The notes beneath the pieces are model-generated. The model made no database searches, was not told the origin of the DNA, and saw only the letters and a program-made list of their open reading frames with translations. Source: Erysipelotrichia bacterium (GTDB lineage Bacteria; Bacillota_I; Bacilli_A; Erysipelotrichales; Erysipelotrichaceae). Taken from it: DNA of 48,070 bases. Positions 15,882 to 26,442 of this stretch are shown in pieces (positions within the stretch are counted from its first letter, which is position 1; each line of letters begins with the position of its first letter). The stretch is taken from positions 1 through 48,070 of the forward strand of contig JAUNFB010000009.1 in the NCBI GenBank assembly GCA_030525245.1, given 5' to 3'. Made by a program: the position numbers and the translations under genes.

Positions 15882-16217
15882 ATGGAAGTAAAAGCAGTTG
15901 CTAAAAACGTCCGTTTGACTCCAAGAAAAGTCAGACTGGTATTAGACTTGGTTAGAGGAAAAGATGTTAAGGAAGCCTTAGCAATCTTGAAATTTACTCC
16001 GAGAAACACTTCACCGGTAGTTGCAAAAGTCATTAAATCGGCAGTTGCAAACGCTACTAACAATCATCAACTTGACGGCGATAAATTGTATGTTAAAGCT
16101 TGTTGGGCTGATGAAGCAAGAGTGTTAAAACGTTGGATGCCAAGAGCAAAGGGCTCTGCATCACAAATTTTGAAGAGAAGCAGTCACATCACTGTTGTGG
16201 TTGCGGAAAGAGAATAG
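15882..16217 (+). CDS. rplV: 50S ribosomal protein L22
   Basis: 111 residues with the L22 opening [21 protein letters not shown] and the beta-hairpin region [28 protein letters not shown], which forms part of the exit-tunnel wall and is the usual site of macrolide-resistance changes. No abnormality is seen. Confidence 0.98.
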   Translation: MEVKAVAKNVRLTPRKVRLVLDLVRGKDVKEALAILKFTPRNTSPVVAKVIKSAVANATNNHQLDGDKLYVKACWADEARVLKRWMPRAKGSASQILKRSSHITVVVAERE

Positions 16218-16229
16218 GAGGAGAGTAAT

Positions 16230-16994
16230 ATGGGTCAGAAAGTATCACCTATTGGAATGCGTGTCGGCGTCATTCGTGATTGGGAATCAAGATGGTATGC
16301 TGAAAAGGGATATGGCGATTTATTACAAGAAGATGTTAAGATCCGTAATTGCCTATTCACAGAACTTAAAGATGCTGCAGTAAGCAGAATCGAAATCGAA
16401 AGAAGCAAAAACAGTGTTCAAGTTTACATTAAGACTGCTCGTCCGGGTGTCATTATCGGTACAGATGGCGAAAGAGTTGAAAAATTAAAGAAAAAACTTG
16501 AAAAAATTACCAATGGCAAAAAGGTGAATATCAAGGCTGTTGAAATTGCTAATCCTGATTTAGATGCTAAATTAGTAGCAAGATCAATCGCTGATCAATT
16601 GGAAGCCAGAGCATCATTCAGAACTGCTCAAAAGAAGGCTATCCAAAAGACAATGAGAGCCGGAGCTAAAGGTATCAAAACATCTGTTAGCGGAAGACTT
16701 GGCGGTGCAGATATTGCCAGAGCTGAAGGATATTCGGAAGGTGTAGTTCCTTTGCATACAATCAGAGCCGATATCGACTTTGCTAAGGAAAATGCAATGA
16801 CTACTTACGGTATTTTAGGCGTTAAGGTTTGGATCTGCCGCGGTGAAGTATTAAAGGGCGAAATGGTTAAGGAACCGGAAGCTCCTAAATTCAATAATGC
16901 TCGTAATGACCGTCGCAGAAATCAACGTCCAAGAAGAGATAACAGAAACAATGCTGAAACAACAGCAAGTGAAAAGAAGGAGGCTGCTGAATAA
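16230..16994 (+). CDS. rpsC: 30S ribosomal protein S3
   Basis: 254 residues, about 35 longer than Bacillus S3. The KH domain ([20 protein letters not shown]) and the S3 C-terminal domain ([30 protein letters not shown]) are complete. The extra part is a low-complexity tail after [18 protein letters not shown], rich in Arg, Asn and then Glu/Ala. S3 shapes the mRNA entry channel. It overlaps rplP by one base. Confidence 0.97.
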   Translation: MGQKVSPIGMRVGVIRDWESRWYAEKGYGDLLQEDVKIRNCLFTELKDAAVSRIEIERSKNSVQVYIKTARPGVIIGTDGERVEKLKKKLEKITNGKKVNIKAVEIANPDLDAKLVARSIADQLEARASFRTAQKKAIQKTMRAGAKGIKTSVSGRLGGADIARAEGYSEGVVPLHTIRADIDFAKENAMTTYGILGVKVWICRGEVLKGEMVKEPEAPKFNNARNDRRRNQRPRRDNRNNAETTASEKKEAAE

Positions 16995-17413
16995 TGTTAA
17001 CACCAAAGAGAACAAAGTACAGAAGACCTCACAGAGTCAGCTATGAAGGACGCAGTAAAGCTGGAAGAGAAGTTGCTTTCGGTGAATATGGCTTGGTAGC
17101 TGAAGAAGGCGCATATATTACTAATAACCAAATTGAAGCAGCCCGTGTTGCTATGACTCGTTATATGAAACGTGGTGGTAAAGTTTGGATTAAAATTTTC
17201 CCTCATATGGCTAAAACGAAGAAACCGTTGGAAGTTCGTATGGGTTCCGGTAAAGGTGCTCCGGAAGGATGGGTAGCTGTAGTTCAAGCAGGTCGTGTAC
17301 TGTTTGAAGTAGGCGAAGTTGACGAAGCTGTAGCAAGAGAAGCATTACGTTTGGCTTCTCATAAATTGCCAATTAAAACACGCTTTGTAATCAGAGGACA
17401 GGAGGAAAAATAG
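16994..17413 (+). CDS. rplP: 50S ribosomal protein L16
   Basis: 139 residues. It opens with [14 protein letters not shown] and contains [18 protein letters not shown] and [15 protein letters not shown], all standard. L16 organises the A-site tRNA region of the 50S. The start shares a base with the rpsC stop. Confidence 0.98.
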   Translation: MLTPKRTKYRRPHRVSYEGRSKAGREVAFGEYGLVAEEGAYITNNQIEAARVAMTRYMKRGGKVWIKIFPHMAKTKKPLEVRMGSGKGAPEGWVAVVQAGRVLFEVGEVDEAVAREALRLASHKLPIKTRFVIRGQEEK

Positions 17414-17416
17414 TTT

Positions 17417-17614
17417 ATGGAAAAAATGAAAGAAATCCGTCAATTGAGTAATGAAAACTTGATGAAACAGGTTGAAGATTTGAAAGAAGAACTATTTAAT
17501 CTTCGTTTCCAACAGGCTACAGGCGTATTGGAAAATCCGGCACGTATTAAAGAAATCAGAAAGACTATTGCTCGTATTAAAACTGTTTTGACTGAACGTC
17601 AAAACAACGCTTAA
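17417..17614 (+). CDS. rpmC: 50S ribosomal protein L29
   Basis: 65 residues, largely alpha-helical: [31 protein letters not shown], then [19 protein letters not shown]. It sits at the tunnel exit next to L23. Its ribosome site overlaps the end of rplP. Confidence 0.97.
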   Translation: MEKMKEIRQLSNENLMKQVEDLKEELFNLRFQQATGVLENPARIKEIRKTIARIKTVLTERQNNA

Positions 17615-17628
17615 GGAGGATCTAAAAA

Positions 17629-17892
17629 ATGGAAGAAAGATCAACTCGTAAAGTTTACCGTGGCGTTGTTGTCAGCAACAAGATGGACAAAACAATTGTT
17701 GTAGAAGTTGCAAGTGCTAAAAGACATGCAATGTATGGAAAACGTGTAAAGAATTCAAGAAAGTTTGTTGCTCATGATGAAAACAATATTGCTAATGAAG
17801 GCGATGTTGTAACAATCATGGAAACAAGACCGTTATCGGCTACAAAACATTTCCGCTTATTGGAAGTTGTTGAAAAAGCCCAAGTGTTATAG
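17629..17892 (+). CDS. rpsQ: 30S ribosomal protein S17
   Basis: 87 residues, an OB-fold primary 16S binder. [16 protein letters not shown] and [25 protein letters not shown] are characteristic. Spacing to both neighbours is 13-14 bases. Confidence 0.98.
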   Translation: MEERSTRKVYRGVVVSNKMDKTIVVEVASAKRHAMYGKRVKNSRKFVAHDENNIANEGDVVTIMETRPLSATKHFRLLEVVEKAQVL

Positions 17893-17905
17893 GAGGTAAT
17901 GATAA

Positions 17906-18274
17906 ATGATTCGCAATGAAACTCGTTTAAAGGTTGCCGATAACACAGGCGCAAAAGAATTATTGGTTATTCGTTGCTTAGGCGGTTCAAATCGTAAGAC
18001 TTCAACAGTCGGCGATGTTGTAGTATGTGCTGTAAAGAGTGCTACTCCAAACGGAACAGTTAAAAAGAGCGATGTTGTTAAAGCAGTAATCGTTAGAACT
18101 ACTTATCCTGTAAGAAGAGAAAACGGTACTTACATCAGATTTGATGATAATGCTGCTGTAATTATTAAAGATGACAAGTCACCAGTAGGGACACGTATTT
18201 TCGGGCCTGTTGCCAGAGAAGTAAGAGATGCCGATTATACTAAGATTGCTTCCCTTGCTGCTGAAGTATTATAG
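17906..18274 (+). CDS. rplN: 50S ribosomal protein L14
   Basis: 122 residues with the L14 signature ([25 protein letters not shown], then [25 protein letters not shown]). It contributes to intersubunit bridges and is the classic first gene of the spc segment; no separate promoter is evident. Confidence 0.98.
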   Translation: MIRNETRLKVADNTGAKELLVIRCLGGSNRKTSTVGDVVVCAVKSATPNGTVKKSDVVKAVIVRTTYPVRRENGTYIRFDDNAAVIIKDDKSPVGTRIFGPVAREVRDADYTKIASLAAEVL

Positions 18275-18285
18275 GAGGCAAGACT

Positions 18286-18612
18286 ATGAAAATTAAAAAA
18301 GGTGATAAGGTCCAAGTTATTGCCGGTAAGGATAAGGGCGTTACAGGTGATGTATTAGCTGTATATCCTGAGGAACATAAGGTTGTTGTCGAAGGCGTAA
18401 ACATTCTTAAAAAACATGTAAAACCTTCACAAATCAATCCTGACGGCGGTATTGTCAGCAAAGAAGGACCTATTGATATTTCTAATGTAATGATTTATGA
18501 CGCTAAGGAAAAGGTTGCCGGCAGAGTCGGATACCGTTTCGAAGATGGCAAAAAAATCAGATTCAATAAGAAAACCAAAGCTAAAAAAGAAATTAAGATT
18601 ACCAAGAAATAA
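18286..18612 (+). CDS. rplX: 50S ribosomal protein L24
   Basis: 108 residues. A KOW motif at the N-terminus ([21 protein letters not shown]) initiates 50S assembly by binding the 5' end of 23S rRNA. The C-terminus is Lys-rich. Normal length. Confidence 0.98.
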   Translation: MKIKKGDKVQVIAGKDKGVTGDVLAVYPEEHKVVVEGVNILKKHVKPSQINPDGGIVSKEGPIDISNVMIYDAKEKVAGRVGYRFEDGKKIRFNKKTKAKKEIKITKK

Positions 18613-18623
18613 GGAGGAGAAAT

Positions 18624-19163
18624 ATGAACCGTTTAAATCAAAAATACAATGATGAAATCGTTAATAAATTGATGGAAAAGTTCAATTACTCTTCTGTCAT
18701 GGAATGTCCGAAACTTGTAAAGATCGTTATCAATATGGGTGTCGGTGATGCTATCGCTAATCCGAAAGCATTGGAAGAAGCAGTCAGTGAAATGACTGCC
18801 ATTGCCGGACAAAAACCGGTAATCACAAAGGCTAAGAAATCAATTGCAAACTTCAAGTTAAGAGAAGGTATGCACATTGGTTGTAAAGTTACTTTGAGAG
18901 GCGAAAGAATGTACGATTTCTTTGATAAGTTAGTTAATATCGCTTTGCCGCGTGTACGTGACTTCAGAGGTGTCAGCAAGACTGCTTTCGACGGAAGAGG
19001 AAATTATACTTTAGGTATTAAAGAACAAACAATTTTCCCGGAAATTAATTATGATAAAGTAACTATTACCAGAGGTATGGACGTTGTTATCGTTACTACC
19101 GCTAAAACAAATGAAGAGGCATATGCTTTACTTGAAGCATTAGGAATGCCTTTCGCTAAGTAG
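18624..19163 (+). CDS. rplE: 50S ribosomal protein L5
   Basis: 179 residues. [23 protein letters not shown] and GLKIKEQT-like [15 protein letters not shown] are diagnostic. L5 binds 5S rRNA and contacts the P-site tRNA. Preceded by AAGGAGGA. Confidence 0.98.
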   Translation: MNRLNQKYNDEIVNKLMEKFNYSSVMECPKLVKIVINMGVGDAIANPKALEEAVSEMTAIAGQKPVITKAKKSIANFKLREGMHIGCKVTLRGERMYDFFDKLVNIALPRVRDFRGVSKTAFDGRGNYTLGIKEQTIFPEINYDKVTITRGMDVVIVTTAKTNEEAYALLEALGMPFAK

Positions 19164-19178
19164 GAGGAATGAGGAATT

Positions 19179-19364
19179 ATGGCAAAATTATCGATGAAAA
19201 ATAAAGCACATGCTAAACCTAAATTCTCAACAAGAGCATACACAAGATGCGAACGTTGCGGAAGACCTCATTCAGTCTTAAGAAAATATAAATTATGCCG
19301 TATTTGCTTCAGAGAATTAGCTTACAAGGGCGAAATTCCGGGAGTTAAGAAGGCTAGTTGGTAA
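19179..19364 (+). CDS. rpsZ: 30S ribosomal protein S14, zinc-binding short form
   Basis: 61 residues, the type Z form. Two CxxC pairs (CERC and CRIC) bind zinc, and the family opening [23 protein letters not shown] is intact. A zinc-free long paralogue is often encoded elsewhere under Zur control; none is in this window. Confidence 0.97.
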   Translation: MAKLSMKNKAHAKPKFSTRAYTRCERCGRPHSVLRKYKLCRICFRELAYKGEIPGVKKASW

Positions 19365-19379
19365 AAGGAGGAAAACACT

Positions 19380-19775
19380 ATGTCAATTACAGATCCAATT
19401 GCTGATATGCTTACACGCATTAGAAATGCTGTTTCAGCTAAACATGATAGTGTAACCATTCCTTGCAGCAAAGAAAAACTTGAAATCGCAAAGATTTTGA
19501 AATCAGAGGGTTATATTGCCGATTATGCTGTAGAAGGCGAAACAAAGAAAAATATAGTTGTTACTTTAAAGTACAGCACTAACGGTAAGAAAGTTATCAC
19601 CGGATTAAAGAGAATTTCAAAACCTGGTTTGCGCGTTTATGCAAAAGCCGATGAATTACCAAGAGTATTAAACGGCTTAGGCATCGCAATTATTTCTACA
19701 TCTAAAGGTATGTTAACCGATAAAGACGCTAAGTTAAAAGGTGTCGGTGGCGAAGTAGTTGCTTACATCTGGTAA
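19380..19775 (+). CDS. rpsH: 30S ribosomal protein S8
   Basis: 131 residues. It opens with [15 protein letters not shown] and ends with [11 protein letters not shown], both diagnostic. S8 is a central-domain 16S binder and in E. coli the translational repressor of the spc operon; no comparable site was identified here. Confidence 0.98.
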   Translation: MSITDPIADMLTRIRNAVSAKHDSVTIPCSKEKLEIAKILKSEGYIADYAVEGETKKNIVVTLKYSTNGKKVITGLKRISKPGLRVYAKADELPRVLNGLGIAIISTSKGMLTDKDAKLKGVGGEVVAYIW

Positions 19776-19798
19776 TATAAAGAGAGGAAAAGACTACT

Positions 19799-20347
19799 AT
19801 GTCACGTATCGGAAATAAGACGATTACCATTCCGGCAGGAGTTGAAGTATCAATTGCTGACGGTAATGAGGTGACTGTTAAGGGCCCTAAGGGAACCTTA
19901 ACTCGTCAATTTAATGAAATGATTACAATTCACGTTGACGGTAATGTTATTACTGTTAAACGTCCAAATGATGAAAAGGTAACTAAACAGTTACACGGCA
20001 CAACCAGAGCATTGTTACACAACATGGTTGTCGGTGTTTCTGACGGATTCCAAAAGGAATTGGTTATCGAGGGTGTTGGTTACAGAGCTGCAGTCAGCGG
20101 TAACACATTGACATTGAATATGGGTTATTCTCATCCGGTAGTAATTACTGCTGAAGAAGGATTAACTATTGAATGTCCAAAGAACCAACAGATCATTGTT
20201 AAAGGAATCGACAAACAAAGAGTCGGTGAATTAGCTGCTAATATTCGTGCAGTCAGAAAACCTGAACCTTATAAAGGAAAAGGTATTGCTTACAAGGGTG
20301 AACATATCCGTCGTAAGGAAGGTAAGACTGCTGCTGCAGGTAAGTAG
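19799..20347 (+). CDS. rplF: 50S ribosomal protein L6
   Basis: 182 residues. It starts [16 protein letters not shown] and ends with [21 protein letters not shown], the conserved L6 rRNA-binding tail near the GTPase centre. Standard length. Confidence 0.98.
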   Translation: MSRIGNKTITIPAGVEVSIADGNEVTVKGPKGTLTRQFNEMITIHVDGNVITVKRPNDEKVTKQLHGTTRALLHNMVVGVSDGFQKELVIEGVGYRAAVSGNTLTLNMGYSHPVVITAEEGLTIECPKNQQIIVKGIDKQRVGELAANIRAVRKPEPYKGKGIAYKGEHIRRKEGKTAAAGK

Positions 20348-20364
20348 GAAAGGAGATTTGATTT

Positions 20365-20721
20365 ATGATTAATAAAGCATATAAAAATGAAGAAAGAATT
20401 CGTCGTCATCTCCGTGTTCGTACAAAAGTATCTGGCACAGCAGAGACTCCGCGTTTGAATGTATTCCGTTCAAATGCTAATATTCACGCTCAAATTATCG
20501 ATGATGTAACTGGTACAACATTGGTAAGTGCTAATTCAGTAGAAATGAAATTGGAAAACGGCGGAAATATTGAAGCCGCTAAACAAGTTGGTGCTGAAAT
20601 TGCTAAGAGAGCATTGGAAAAGAATATTAATAAAGTAGTATTTGACCGTGGTGGTTATGTATATCACGGAAGAGTTAAGGCTTTAGCTGATGCTGCAAGA
20701 GAAGCAGGATTACAATTTTAA
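20365..20721 (+). CDS. rplR: 50S ribosomal protein L18
   Basis: 118 residues with [37 protein letters not shown] at the N-terminus and [28 protein letters not shown] at the C-terminus. It carries 5S rRNA into the large subunit with L5. Confidence 0.98.
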   Translation: MINKAYKNEERIRRHLRVRTKVSGTAETPRLNVFRSNANIHAQIIDDVTGTTLVSANSVEMKLENGGNIEAAKQVGAEIAKRALEKNINKVVFDRGGYVYHGRVKALADAAREAGLQF

Positions 20722-20735
20722 TAGGAGGAGAAACA

Positions 20736-21359
20736 ATGTCAGAAATGGAAAATAAAGTTGAAGAAGTTACTGAAGTTGCTTCTCAACCGGTAGAAACTGC
20801 CGAAAAAGCAGAAAAAAGCGAAAGAAGACAACGCCGTAATGACAGAGGCGAAAAGAGATTCAGAAGAACTGAACGTCCTGAAAAAGAATTTGAGGAAAGA
20901 GTAGTTAAGATCAATCGTATCACCAAAGTTGTTAAGGGTGGTAGAAGAATGAGATTTGCTGCTTTAGTAGTAGTAGGTGATAAGAAAGGTCGTATCGGTT
21001 TCGGTACCGGTAAGGCTAAGGAAGTTCCTGATGCTATTAAAAAGGCAACAGAAATGGCTACTAAAAATGTAGTTAGAGTATCATTGGTAGGTACTACATT
21101 ACCTCATGATACTGTAGGTATTTACGGCGCAGCTAAAGTTGTATTACGTCCGGCTGCTAATGGTACCGGTGTTATTGCTGGTGGTCCGGTTAGAGCCGTA
21201 TTGGAACTTGCAGGTGTAACTGACGTTCTTTCTAAATCATTGGGTTCAAGAACTCCGATCAATTTGGTAAGAGCAACTGTATGTGGTTTACAATCAATGG
21301 TTACAATCGAAGATGTTGCTGAACTAAGAGGCAAGAAGCCTACTGAAATTCGTTATTAG
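20736..21359 (+). CDS. rpsE: 30S ribosomal protein S5 with N-terminal extension
   Basis: 207 residues, about 40 more than Bacillus S5. The conserved part starts near residue 52 ([31 protein letters not shown]) and continues through [15 protein letters not shown] to the end. The extra N-terminus is an acidic Glu/Val stretch, then a basic Arg-rich stretch ([15 protein letters not shown]). S5 helps decoding fidelity and mRNA helicase activity with S3. The next gene is rplO: the usual rpmD is absent. Confidence 0.97.
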   Translation: MSEMENKVEEVTEVASQPVETAEKAEKSERRQRRNDRGEKRFRRTERPEKEFEERVVKINRITKVVKGGRRMRFAALVVVGDKKGRIGFGTGKAKEVPDAIKKATEMATKNVVRVSLVGTTLPHDTVGIYGAAKVVLRPAANGTGVIAGGPVRAVLELAGVTDVLSKSLGSRTPINLVRATVCGLQSMVTIEDVAELRGKKPTEIRY

Positions 21360-21371
21360 GAGGTATAATTT

Positions 21372-21812
21372 ATGAAATTACATGAATTAAAATATACAGA
21401 AGGTTCCAGAAAAGACGGATTCAGACTTGGTCGTGGTCAAGGAAGCGGCAACGGCAAGACTTCAGGTAAAGGTAATAAGGGCCAAAAAGCCAGAAGTGGC
21501 GGAATGGGTAAAGTAGGATTTGAAGGTGGACAAACACCTTTAGCAAGACGTTTACCTAAACGTGGCTTTACTAATTATACGCGTAAAGAATATGCTATCG
21601 TAAATTTGGATCAATTGAACAAATTTGCTGATGGAACAGAAGTAACTGTAGAATTATTAAAGAGCTGCGGCGTAGTAAAAGATTTAAAGAATGGAGTAAA
21701 AATCTTAGGCGAAGGCGAACTTGATAAGAAATTAGTTGTTAAAGCTAATAAGTTCTCTAAATCTGCTGTAGCTATGATTGAAAAAGCAGGCGGAAAAGCC
21801 GAGGTAATCTAA
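21372..21812 (+). CDS. rplO: 50S ribosomal protein L15
   Basis: 146 residues. The long Gly/Lys/Arg-rich N-terminal arm ([24 protein letters not shown]) threads into 23S rRNA; the C-terminal globular domain ends [16 protein letters not shown]. It starts 12 bases after rpsE, leaving no room for L30. It ends one base before secY. Confidence 0.98.
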   Translation: MKLHELKYTEGSRKDGFRLGRGQGSGNGKTSGKGNKGQKARSGGMGKVGFEGGQTPLARRLPKRGFTNYTRKEYAIVNLDQLNKFADGTEVTVELLKSCGVVKDLKNGVKILGEGELDKKLVVKANKFSKSAVAMIEKAGGKAEVI

Positions 21813-21813
21813 T

Positions 21814-23139
21814 ATGTTTAAGACCGTTATCTCCTTATTTAGAAATAAGGAAACGCGCCAAAGAATATTGTTCACTTTAGCAATGTTATTGGTTTTCAGG
21901 ATTGGTGCATCAATTACCATTCCTGGAATCGATACATCTAAGTTGATTTCCGGTTTGTCATCAAATGCATTGGTTACTATGATGAATATCATGGGAGCCG
22001 GCAGTTGGCAAACATTCTCAATATTTTCGATGGGTGTCGGACCGTATATCACTGCCAGTATCGTAATTGAATTGCTGGCAATGGATATTATTCCGCCACT
22101 TGCCGAATTGCAGAAAGATGGACAAAAAGGGCGCCAGAAACTTGATCAAATTACACGTTATACAGCCGTTGTATTAGGATTTGCTCAAGCTTACACCTTA
22201 ACAATGACTTTTGATAAGGCATATGGCATATTGGTAGATAACAGTACTACATCATATTTGTATATTGCAACAATTTTAACAGCCGGTACATTCTTATTGG
22301 TTTGGATCGGCGACCGTATTGCTTCATATGGTATCGGTAATGGTATTTCAATGATTATCTTTGCCGGTATTGTGGCAAATTTACCTTATCAATTCAGTTC
22401 GTCATTCACTCAATTGGTTGATTTTACAGCTGAAGGATCTGCAGTATTTACCGGATTATTAAGATTCGCACTGTTGGTTGTGATTTATATTGCGATAATT
22501 GTCTTGGTTATTTATACATCAAGTGCAACTCGTAAGATTCCTATTCAATATACTTCTAATTCAAGCAGAAGAGGAAGTAAAGACACCAACTACTTACCTT
22601 TAAAGATAAACAGTGCTTCGGTTATGCCGGTAATCTTTGCATCGACTGTTTTGGTTGCTCCGAGAACAATCATGAGTTTAATCAGCGGTGCATCATTTTA
22701 TAAAACTACTGACTTCACTAAGAAGTTAATAGAAATATTCGATTATATCTCTGACTTTACTAAAGCCGGTGGATTGATTATTTATGTAATATTAATTTTC
22801 GCATTTACTTATTTCTATACGAATTTACAAGTAGATCCGGAAAAAATCAGTGAAAATTTGAAGAAAAACGGTTCGTATATTCCTGGTGTAAGACCGGGTA
22901 CGGAAACAACCGAATATGTATCGAAAGTTCTTAATAGAATCACATTCTTCGGTGCATTGTTCTTGTGCTTCATCGCTGCATTACCGTATTTATTAAGTAT
23001 GTTCACCGATATTCCGAGTACAATTACTATGGGTGGTACATCAATTATCATCGTAGTAGGAGTTGCTTTGGAAACAGTCAAAGACTTGGAAGATAAATTA
23101 ACACAACAACGCGAATACAGAGGTTTCGGCAAGAGGTAG
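21814..23139 (+). CDS. secY: Protein translocase subunit SecY
   Basis: 441 residues, the channel of the Sec translocon with ten expected membrane helices. Markers are RILFTLAMLLVFRIGASITIPG in helix 1, the plug/helix 2 region MGVGPYITASIVIELLAMDIIP, and the cytoplasmic loop GSYIPGVRPGTETTEYV. It lies directly after rplO, as in most bacteria. It exports or inserts proteins with SecE, SecG and SecA. Confidence 0.98.
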   Translation: MFKTVISLFRNKETRQRILFTLAMLLVFRIGASITIPGIDTSKLISGLSSNALVTMMNIMGAGSWQTFSIFSMGVGPYITASIVIELLAMDIIPPLAELQKDGQKGRQKLDQITRYTAVVLGFAQAYTLTMTFDKAYGILVDNSTTSYLYIATILTAGTFLLVWIGDRIASYGIGNGISMIIFAGIVANLPYQFSSSFTQLVDFTAEGSAVFTGLLRFALLVVIYIAIIVLVIYTSSATRKIPIQYTSNSSRRGSKDTNYLPLKINSASVMPVIFASTVLVAPRTIMSLISGASFYKTTDFTKKLIEIFDYISDFTKAGGLIIYVILIFAFTYFYTNLQVDPEKISENLKKNGSYIPGVRPGTETTEYVSKVLNRITFFGALFLCFIAALPYLLSMFTDIPSTITMGGTSIIIVVGVALETVKDLEDKLTQQREYRGFGKR

Positions 23140-23144
23140 TCGTA

Positions 23145-23795
23145 ATGTTAAAGATGTTAATTATGGGACCTGCCGGTTCAGGTAAAGGGACAATGTCGGA
23201 TTTGATTGCCCAAAACTATCCGGTAGCACATATATCTTCTGGAGATATGTTCAGAGACGAAATTAAACATCAGACATTATTGGGGAAAAAGGCTCAGAGT
23301 TATATAACTCAAGGCCTTTTGGTCCCGGATGATGTTACTATCGCGATGGTAAAAAACCGTCTGCAAAAAGATGATTGTCAGCAGGGATATTTATTGGATG
23401 GTTTCCCAAGGTCGCTGGCTCAGGCGAAAGCAATTGAAGATTTGGGTATCAATATGGTATTAAATCTAACAATTGATGAACAATTGTTAGTCGATCGAAT
23501 TGTCTATCGTCGTTTGTGTAAGGACTGTGGTGCAATCTATAACATAAAATTAAATCCAATCGCTGACAATGAAGTCTGCCAAAAGTGCGGTGGTCATCTT
23601 CATCAAAGAGATGATGACACCTATGAAAAATTAATGGTAAGATTGAATTCATATCGTGAAGAAACTCAACCGGTAATAGATTTTTATCGGAATAAAAATA
23701 TTGTTCACGATATCGATGCCGGACAAGCGGTAGAAGATGTCTATAAGCAGATTTCAAAAGTCCTGACAGAAAAATCGGAGGAAATAACTGAATAA
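23145..23795 (+). CDS. adk: Adenylate kinase, zinc-LID type
   Basis: 216 residues. It interconverts AMP and ATP with two ADP. P-loop GPAGSGKGT lies at residues 8-16 and the AMP-binding SSGDMFR and DGFPRS motifs follow. The LID has CKDC and CQKC, the four-cysteine zinc site of Gram-positive enzymes. It follows secY by five bases and overlaps infA by one base; map, which often lies between adk and infA, is absent. Confidence 0.97.
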   Translation: MLKMLIMGPAGSGKGTMSDLIAQNYPVAHISSGDMFRDEIKHQTLLGKKAQSYITQGLLVPDDVTIAMVKNRLQKDDCQQGYLLDGFPRSLAQAKAIEDLGINMVLNLTIDEQLLVDRIVYRRLCKDCGAIYNIKLNPIADNEVCQKCGGHLHQRDDDTYEKLMVRLNSYREETQPVIDFYRNKNIVHDIDAGQAVEDVYKQISKVLTEKSEEITE

Positions 23796-24016
23796 TGGCA
23801 GATAAGCAAGACGTTATTGAAGTTGAAGGTGTTGTGGAAGATACACTTCCAAATGCACAATTTAAAGTGAAATTACCTAACGGACATGTAGTATTGGCCC
23901 ACGTTTCTGGTAAAATCCGTATGAATTACATTCGCATTTTACCGGGTGATCGTGTCACTATTGAAATTTCACCTTATGATTTAACACGTGGGCGTATAAC
24001 ATTCAGACACAAATAG
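23795..24016 (+). CDS. infA: Translation initiation factor IF-1
   Basis: 73 residues, a single OB fold: [35 protein letters not shown], then [22 protein letters not shown]. It blocks the 30S A site during initiation. The ATG overlaps the adk stop (TAATG). Confidence 0.98.
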   Translation: MADKQDVIEVEGVVEDTLPNAQFKVKLPNGHVVLAHVSGKIRMNYIRILPGDRVTIEISPYDLTRGRITFRHK

Positions 24017-24032
24017 TCTAGGAGGAAAAACG

Positions 24033-24146
24033 ATGAAAGTTAGACCATCAGTAAAACCAATTTGTGACAAATGCCGTGTTATTAAGCGTAAAGGACGCGT
24101 CATGGTTATTTGTGAAAATCCTAAACACAAACAAAGACAAGGTTAA
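24033..24146 (+). CDS. rpmJ: 50S ribosomal protein L36
   Basis: 37 codons from ATG 24033 with GGAGG upstream. The sequence begins [13 protein letters not shown] and ends [12 protein letters not shown]. Cys11, Cys14, Cys27 and His32 form the zinc ribbon of the zinc-containing (C+) type. It lies between infA and rpsM as in other Bacillota. Confidence 0.97.
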   Translation: MKVRPSVKPICDKCRVIKRKGRVMVICENPKHKQRQG

Positions 24147-24166
24147 TTGGAGGAAAGAAGAGAAAT

Positions 24167-24532
24167 ATGGCTCGTATAGCTGGTATTGATATTCCACGCG
24201 ATAAATGCGTCGGAATTGCATTAACTTATATTTACGGTATCGGTGCTACAAAGGCTAAAGAGGTTTGTGCTGCAGCCGGTGTTGATACTACAATCAGAGT
24301 AAAAGATTTAACAGATGCACAAGAAAATGCATTGCGTGCAGAAGTTGATAAAATTAAAGTTGAAGGCGATTTAAGAAGAGAACAAAGTTTGAATATTAAA
24401 CGTCTTATGGAAATCGGTTGTTACAGAGGTGTTAGACACCGTAAGGGTTTACCGGTTCACGGACAAAGAACTAAAACAAACGCTCGTACACGTAAAGGAC
24501 CTCGTCGTACAGTAGCAAATAAGAAGAAATAG
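24167..24532 (+). CDS. rpsM: 30S ribosomal protein S13
   Basis: 121 residues. It opens [25 protein letters not shown] and ends with a basic tail after [25 protein letters not shown] that contacts P-site tRNA. Normal length and spacing. Confidence 0.98.
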   Translation: MARIAGIDIPRDKCVGIALTYIYGIGATKAKEVCAAAGVDTTIRVKDLTDAQENALRAEVDKIKVEGDLRREQSLNIKRLMEIGCYRGVRHRKGLPVHGQRTKTNARTRKGPRRTVANKKK

Positions 24533-24552
24533 TTGACAGGAGGTAATATTAT

Positions 24553-24948
24553 ATGGCAGGAAATAAGAAAACAACTGTAAGAAAACGTAAAGTTAGAAAG
24601 AATATTGCCCGCGGTGTCGCTCATATTCATTCTACATTTAATAATACAATCGTCACAATCTGTGATGAAAACGGTAATGCCGTTGCTTGGTCAAGTGCCG
24701 GAGCATTAGGTTACAAAGGTTCTCGTAAATCGACACCGTTTGCTGCTCAACAAGCTGCTGAAGCTGCTGCTAAGGCTGCAGTTGATCACGGTATGAAGAG
24801 CGTTGATGTTAATGTTAAGGGACCTGGTCCGGGAAGAGAAGCTGCTGTCAGATCATTACAGGTAGCCGGACTTGAAATCAGTTCAATTAACGATGTAACT
24901 CCTATCCCACATAACGGTTGTCGTCCACCAAAACGTCCGCGTGGTTAA
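24553..24948 (+). CDS. rpsK: 30S ribosomal protein S11
   Basis: 131 residues. [46 protein letters not shown] and the C-terminal [13 protein letters not shown] are diagnostic. It forms the 30S platform near the E site. It is directly followed by rpoA; rpsD is not inserted here. Confidence 0.98.
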   Translation: MAGNKKTTVRKRKVRKNIARGVAHIHSTFNNTIVTICDENGNAVAWSSAGALGYKGSRKSTPFAAQQAAEAAAKAAVDHGMKSVDVNVKGPGPGREAAVRSLQVAGLEISSINDVTPIPHNGCRPPKRPRG

Positions 24949-24969
24949 TAAAAATAGGAGGAATAGTTG

Positions 24970-25932
24970 ATGCAACAATTTGAAAGAGCAGATTTTAAAA
25001 TTGAACAATACGTTGAAGACAAACATTATGGAAAATTTGTATTGTCGCCTTTAGAAAGAGGATTCGGTACAACTATCGGTAATGCTATTCGTAGGGTATT
25101 ATTGGCCGCTATGCCCGGCGGTGCCGTATATTCAATAAAAATTGATGGTGTTTACCATGAATTTACAGCTATTCCAGGAATTGTTGAGGATGTTACAGCT
25201 ATCATTCTTAATATCAAAAACTTAATTTTAAGCATTGATGATGACGAATCATATACTTTAAGAATTAACTGTGTAGGTGAAAAAACAGTCACTGCCGGTG
25301 ACATTATTTGTCCTACAGGCGTTAAAGTTTTAAATCCGGATTTAGTTATTTGTCACATAGCTGAAGGTGGCAAGTTAGAAATGGAATTGAGAGCAAGAAA
25401 AGGCAGAGGATACTTGAGTTCTGATGAAAATAAAGCAATTTATCAGGGTTCTTCTCAAGGAATAGGCACAATCTATACTGATTCAATTTTTACTCCGGTA
25501 ACGAAAGCAACATTTGAAGTTAATCCGACTCGTGTTAAACAAAATGCTAAATATGATAGCTTAACAATTGAAGTGTGGACGAATGGATCAATTCAACCAC
25601 AGGAGGCAGTTGCCTTAGCCAGCAAGATTTTGATTGAACACTTGCAATTGTTGACATCTGTAAAAAATGATGTTAATGAAATTGGCGGTTTAATCAAAGA
25701 TGTTACAACTGATGATACTATCAAGGGTAACAATATGCCGATTGAGGATTTGGATTTGACTGTACGTTCTTACAATTGTTTAAAACGTGCAGGTATCGCA
25801 ACTGTAGATGAATTAACTCAACGTACCGAAGAAGAAATGATGAGAATCAGAAACCTTGGAAAGAAGTCTTTCAAGGAAATCAAAGAAAAACTTCAGGCAA
25901 TCGGCAAGGGATTCGCTCAAGCTGATTCGTAG
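24970..25932 (+). CDS. rpoA: RNA polymerase alpha subunit
   Basis: 320 residues. The N-terminal dimerisation domain has GFGTTIGNAIRRVLLAAMPGGAVYSIKIDGVYHEF, and the C-terminal domain (about residues 250-310: LDLTVRSYNCLKRAGIATVDELT, RIRNLGKKSFKEIKEKL) contacts UP-element DNA and activators. I prefer ATG 24970, eight bases after GGAGG, over the TTG immediately before it. Confidence 0.97.
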   Translation: MQQFERADFKIEQYVEDKHYGKFVLSPLERGFGTTIGNAIRRVLLAAMPGGAVYSIKIDGVYHEFTAIPGIVEDVTAIILNIKNLILSIDDDESYTLRINCVGEKTVTAGDIICPTGVKVLNPDLVICHIAEGGKLEMELRARKGRGYLSSDENKAIYQGSSQGIGTIYTDSIFTPVTKATFEVNPTRVKQNAKYDSLTIEVWTNGSIQPQEAVALASKILIEHLQLLTSVKNDVNEIGGLIKDVTTDDTIKGNNMPIEDLDLTVRSYNCLKRAGIATVDELTQRTEEEMMRIRNLGKKSFKEIKEKLQAIGKGFAQADS

Positions 25933-25956
25933 AATGATTAAGGAGGAAAACCTGAG

Positions 25957-26322
25957 ATGCAAAATCGTAAATTAGGACGCAAGGCCGACCATCGTAAAGC
26001 TTTATTCCGTAATTTAGCAACCGATATGATTGTTTACGGTAAAATTAATACAACTGAAATGAAAGCAAAGGAATTGAGAACTGTTGTTGATGAATTAGTA
26101 ACATTAGCAAAGAAAAATGATTTACATGCTCGTCGTCAAGCAGCAAGTTATGTTAAAGATGTAGTTGCTGATAAGAAGACAGGCAAAACTGCTTTACAAA
26201 AGTTGTTTGATGAAATCGGACCTAAATTTGCCGATGTTAACGGCGGTTATACACGTGTTGTAAAGACCGGTGTTAGAAAAGGCGATGCAGCTCCGATGGC
26301 TTACATTGAATTTACAAAATAG
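25957..26322 (+). CDS. rplQ: 50S ribosomal protein L17
   Basis: 121 residues. It starts [25 protein letters not shown] and ends [22 protein letters not shown], standard for bacterial L17. It is the last gene of the ribosomal cluster; a perfect-stem terminator begins seven bases after the stop. Confidence 0.98.
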   Translation: MQNRKLGRKADHRKALFRNLATDMIVYGKINTTEMKAKELRTVVDELVTLAKKNDLHARRQAASYVKDVVADKKTGKTALQKLFDEIGPKFADVNGGYTRVVKTGVRKGDAAPMAYIEFTK

Positions 26323-26328
26323 TTATTA

Positions 26329-26359
26329 AAGGCGACTTGTAGAATAAAGTCGCCTTTTT
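26329..26359 (+). terminator. Terminator of the ribosomal protein cluster
   Basis: AAGGCGACTT (26329-26338) pairs perfectly with AAGTCGCCTT (26347-26356) and runs into TTTTT. Confidence 0.95.
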
Positions 26360-26442
26360 ATGGGAAAGTTTAAGAGAATATAATCAAGATTGTTTCGTGA
26401 ACCACTTGGTGGTATCTAATGACAAATCAATTTATCGTAATT

